Below are positions 31,047 through 32,678 of a stretch of 32,678 nt of DNA, one piece after another. This stretch comes from Herminiimonas sp. Lineage in GTDB: Bacteria; Pseudomonadota; Gammaproteobacteria; Burkholderiales; Burkholderiaceae_D. The translations under genes were made by a program, and so were the position numbers. The DNA is taken from the NCBI GenBank assembly GCA_028292315.1, contig JAQGMO010000341.1, forward strand, positions 1 through 32,678. The letters run 5' to 3'. The notes beneath the pieces are model-generated. The model did not search any database, had not been told where the DNA came from, and saw only the letters and a program-made list of their open reading frames with translations. The first letter of the stretch is position 1, and each line of letters begins with the position of its first letter.

Positions 31047-32210
31047 TCACGCAGTCTTCACGGCGGCGCGCCGCAGCGCCATGCCGGACGCTACCCGCGA
31101 CACTGCCATCGCCACCACCATCAGCGCACTGCCGACCAGCGACAGTTCCGCGGTGCCGCGGGTAGCGACGAGCGCGCCGCCGGACAATGCGCCGAACGCC
31201 TGTCCAAGATAGATCGCGGAGGAATTGAGCGCTATCGATGCCGACGCCAGCTGCGGGGCCAGATCGATCAGCCGGGCCTGCTGCGAGCTATTGACCGCGA
31301 AACCGCCGGCTCCAAACAGCAAGGCCAAGGCCAGCGTGATCGGCAGCGAGCCCCGCGTGAAGGGCCACAAGGCCATTGCCAGCGCCATGCACGCCATCGA
31401 TATCATGCCGACCCGTGCGGTGCCGACCCGGTCCATGACGCGGCTGCCGATGATATTCCCGACTACTCCGGTGAGTCCGAAAGCGGCGAACACCAGGCTG
31501 ATCATGGGCGGCGTAGCGCCGATAAAATCCTTCAGCATCAGCGCCAGGTAGGTTGTCACCGTAAACATTCCGGCCGCCTGAATGGCGGTGACGGAGATCG
31601 CGAGCAAAAGTGCGGGGTTGGAGAACAGCGATTTCCAGGCGACCCGGTCCATTTTCGCAACATACAGCCGGCCCGGAATCTGCGTCCAGACCCACGCGGC
31701 AAACAGCGCCGAAAGTGCGCCTACGATCGCCATGGTTGGACGCCAGCCAAGGTGCGCGCCGAGGTATGCCCCGACCGGCATGCCGATCACTGCGGAAATC
31801 GACCAGCCTAGAAATACCAGGCCGATCGCCTTGCCGCGCTGTTGGGCCGGCACCAGTAAACTCGCGGTCGCGGCCGCCTGGGAAGTAAATAATGCGGCAC
31901 CGATTGCGGTTGCGATCCGGACCGCGAGCAGCATACCGTAACCGGGCGATAGCGCCGCCAGAAAATGGGTGAGGGCATACAGCACCAATGCCGCGGTGAG
32001 CAGCTTGCGGCGTTCTATCGCGCTGGTCCAGCCCGCCAGAAACGGGCCGCACACGCAAATCGTCAGTGCAAATGCCGATATGATGACGCCGATCGCCGCT
32101 GGGCTGACCGCGAGGTCCGCGCTTAATTCATTCAACATTCCCGGCACGATCATTGCGCCGGTGCCGATGGCAAAATTGCCTAAGGTAAGTGACCACAGTT
32201 TTCTTTTCAT
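31047..32210 (-). CDS. MFS transporter (DHA1-type exporter)
   Basis: A 387-residue inner-membrane protein with twelve helices, of the major facilitator superfamily and near the AraJ/YdhP drug and sugar efflux group. Seen: FLAGWTSAIERRKLL (the family's loop 2-3 motif in variant form), the VRIATAIGAALFTSQAAATASLLVP stretch in outline and GKAIGLVFLGWSISAVIGMPVGAYLG after it. The second half contains VVGNIIGSRVMDRVG, the repeated loop motif. The start is ATG 32210; the ATG ten codons upstream lacks support. The ribosome binding site is weak. A dyad CACGAT/ATCGTG lies 41 bases upstream. The substrate is unknown. Confidence 0.9.
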   Translation of the reverse strand: MKRKLWSLTLGNFAIGTGAMIVPGMLNELSADLAVSPAAIGVIISAFALTICVCGPFLAGWTSAIERRKLLTAALVLYALTHFLAALSPGYGMLLAVRIATAIGAALFTSQAAATASLLVPAQQRGKAIGLVFLGWSISAVIGMPVGAYLGAHLGWRPTMAIVGALSALFAAWVWTQIPGRLYVAKMDRVAWKSLFSNPALLLAISVTAIQAAGMFTVTTYLALMLKDFIGATPPMISLVFAAFGLTGVVGNIIGSRVMDRVGTARVGMISMACMALAMALWPFTRGSLPITLALALLFGAGGFAVNSSQQARLIDLAPQLASASIALNSSAIYLGQAFGALSGGALVATRGTAELSLVGSALMVVAMAVSRVASGMALRRAAVKTA

Positions 32211-32250
32211 GCAGCATATTCCGCGATGCGGCCTTAACATGCGCCGCGCG

Positions 32251-32269
32251 CACGATTGCTCCGATCGTG
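32251..32269. promoter_or_regulatory. Inverted repeat, possible operator of the MFS gene
   Basis: CACGAT (32251-32256) and ATCGTG (32264-32269) are separated by seven bases and lie 41 bases before the MFS start. The layout fits a TetR- or MarR-type site, but no regulator gene is adjacent within the window. Confidence 0.35.
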
Positions 32270-32358
32270 TTCTACCTTATTTAATCAAGGGAGTCGTGCG
32301 CGACGCGCCCTGAAGGATGCACTATCGCGATCATCCGTCCTGCGCCACACCCGGCAAC

Positions 32359-32678
32359 TTATTTCAGGGCATCCGGGTTCAACACATTTTTCGGTGTGCC
32401 GTTCGCAAAATCGATCAGATTCTGAAATGCCGACCTGAAGTACAACTCGTAGCTATTCTTTTCGACATACCCGAGGTGCGGCGTGGCCAGGACGTTTTCC
32501 ATCCGCAGCAAGGGCGAGTCGGCCGGCAGCGGTTCGGTCTCGAACACATCAATCGCCGCATATCCCGGCCGTCCGCCGCGCAGCGCTGTCTCAAGCGCGC
32601 CCGGTTCGACCAGTTCGGCGCGGCTGGTATTGACGAACAGCGCGCCCGGCTTCATGCGCGCGAGGTCGGCGGCCGAAA
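32359..32678 (-). CDS. D-2-hydroxyacid dehydrogenase, C-terminal part (cut by window end)
   Basis: The last ~105 residues of an NAD-dependent D-2-hydroxyacid dehydrogenase; the gene continues past the right edge. Visible are MKPGALFVNTSRAELV (end of the Rossmann domain), IDVFETEPLP, whose glutamate is part of the catalytic pair, and ATPHLGYVEKN with the catalytic histidine. The ending KNVLNPDALK is normal for the family. It is clearly different from the dehydrogenase fragment at 208-417 (ATPHLG against LTPHAA), so the two window ends are not halves of one gene. Substrate unknown. Confidence 0.88.
   Translation of the reverse strand, partial: SAADLARMKPGALFVNTSRAELVEPGALETALRGGRPGYAAIDVFETEPLPADSPLLRMENVLATPHLGYVEKNSYELYFRSAFQNLIDFANGTPKNVLNPDALK

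Overview
The window reads as chromosomal DNA of a betaproteobacterium, most likely Burkholderiales and probably Oxalobacteraceae-like. This is inferred from the roughly 60% GC coding style, a PEP-CTERM protein, signal-peptide Lys/Ala-rich proteins of a type common in that group, and the mix of TRAP, TonB and hybrid-kinase genes. No rRNA, tRNA, CRISPR array or intact insertion sequence was seen. Both ends are cut inside genes. The first ~230 bases join two gene fragments facing opposite ways, so the left edge is either a rearrangement or an assembly chimera.

Layout. 1-1568: a family III CoA-transferase-like fragment (minus), the 3' end of a D-2-hydroxyacid dehydrogenase (plus), and a translationally coupled enolase-superfamily enzyme. 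1566-1797: a structured terminal-inverted-repeat element. 1798-3947: mostly non-coding, with a secreted Lys/Ala-rich protein carrying paired cysteines. 3948-7275: a three-gene envelope-glycosylation operon (GT39, ArnC-like GT2, flippase-like membrane protein). 7500-9623: an orphan TRAP solute-binding protein and a zinc alcohol dehydrogenase. 9843-12932: a PEP-CTERM protein and a TonB-dependent receptor. 13117-15495: a DMT exporter, a small zinc ribbon protein, a Cys-rich lipoprotein and a lipoprotein SodC. 15570-17828: a hybrid sensor kinase. 18054-20054: a GT4 glycosyltransferase (minus), a small zinc-ribbon membrane protein, and a second paired-cysteine protein with a clear terminator. 20124-24405: an LLM flavin oxidoreductase (minus), then a large secreted PQQ-type sugar dehydrogenase followed at once by a CPBP-type intramembrane protease. 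24438-27994: small lipoprotein and membrane proteins, an unknown two-part protein, VanZ, a 3-methyladenine DNA glycosylase and a PAP2-like membrane protein. 27992-28112: a second copy of the inverted-repeat element. 28147-32678: a CAP-domain lipoprotein, a short asparaginase, an unknown CarD-like-start protein, an MFS exporter and a truncated D-2-hydroxyacid dehydrogenase.

Most notable points. (1) The sugar dehydrogenase at 21447 ends in a Gly-rich, Cys-containing, transmembrane, Arg-rich tail, and the next gene is a small CPBP glutamic protease with all three catalytic motifs. This looks like a dedicated substrate/sorting-protease pair of the JDVT-CTERM/MYXO-CTERM kind, in a window that also has a PEP-CTERM substrate. 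(2) Two elements share the TAGAGCGG...CCGCTCTA ends, and in both the upstream gene's stop codon TAG is formed by the element's edge. (3) Two secreted proteins share a C-x10-C helical module. (4) The GT2 and flippase genes overlap by 134 nt. All functions are inferred from sequence patterns read by eye; no database search was run.
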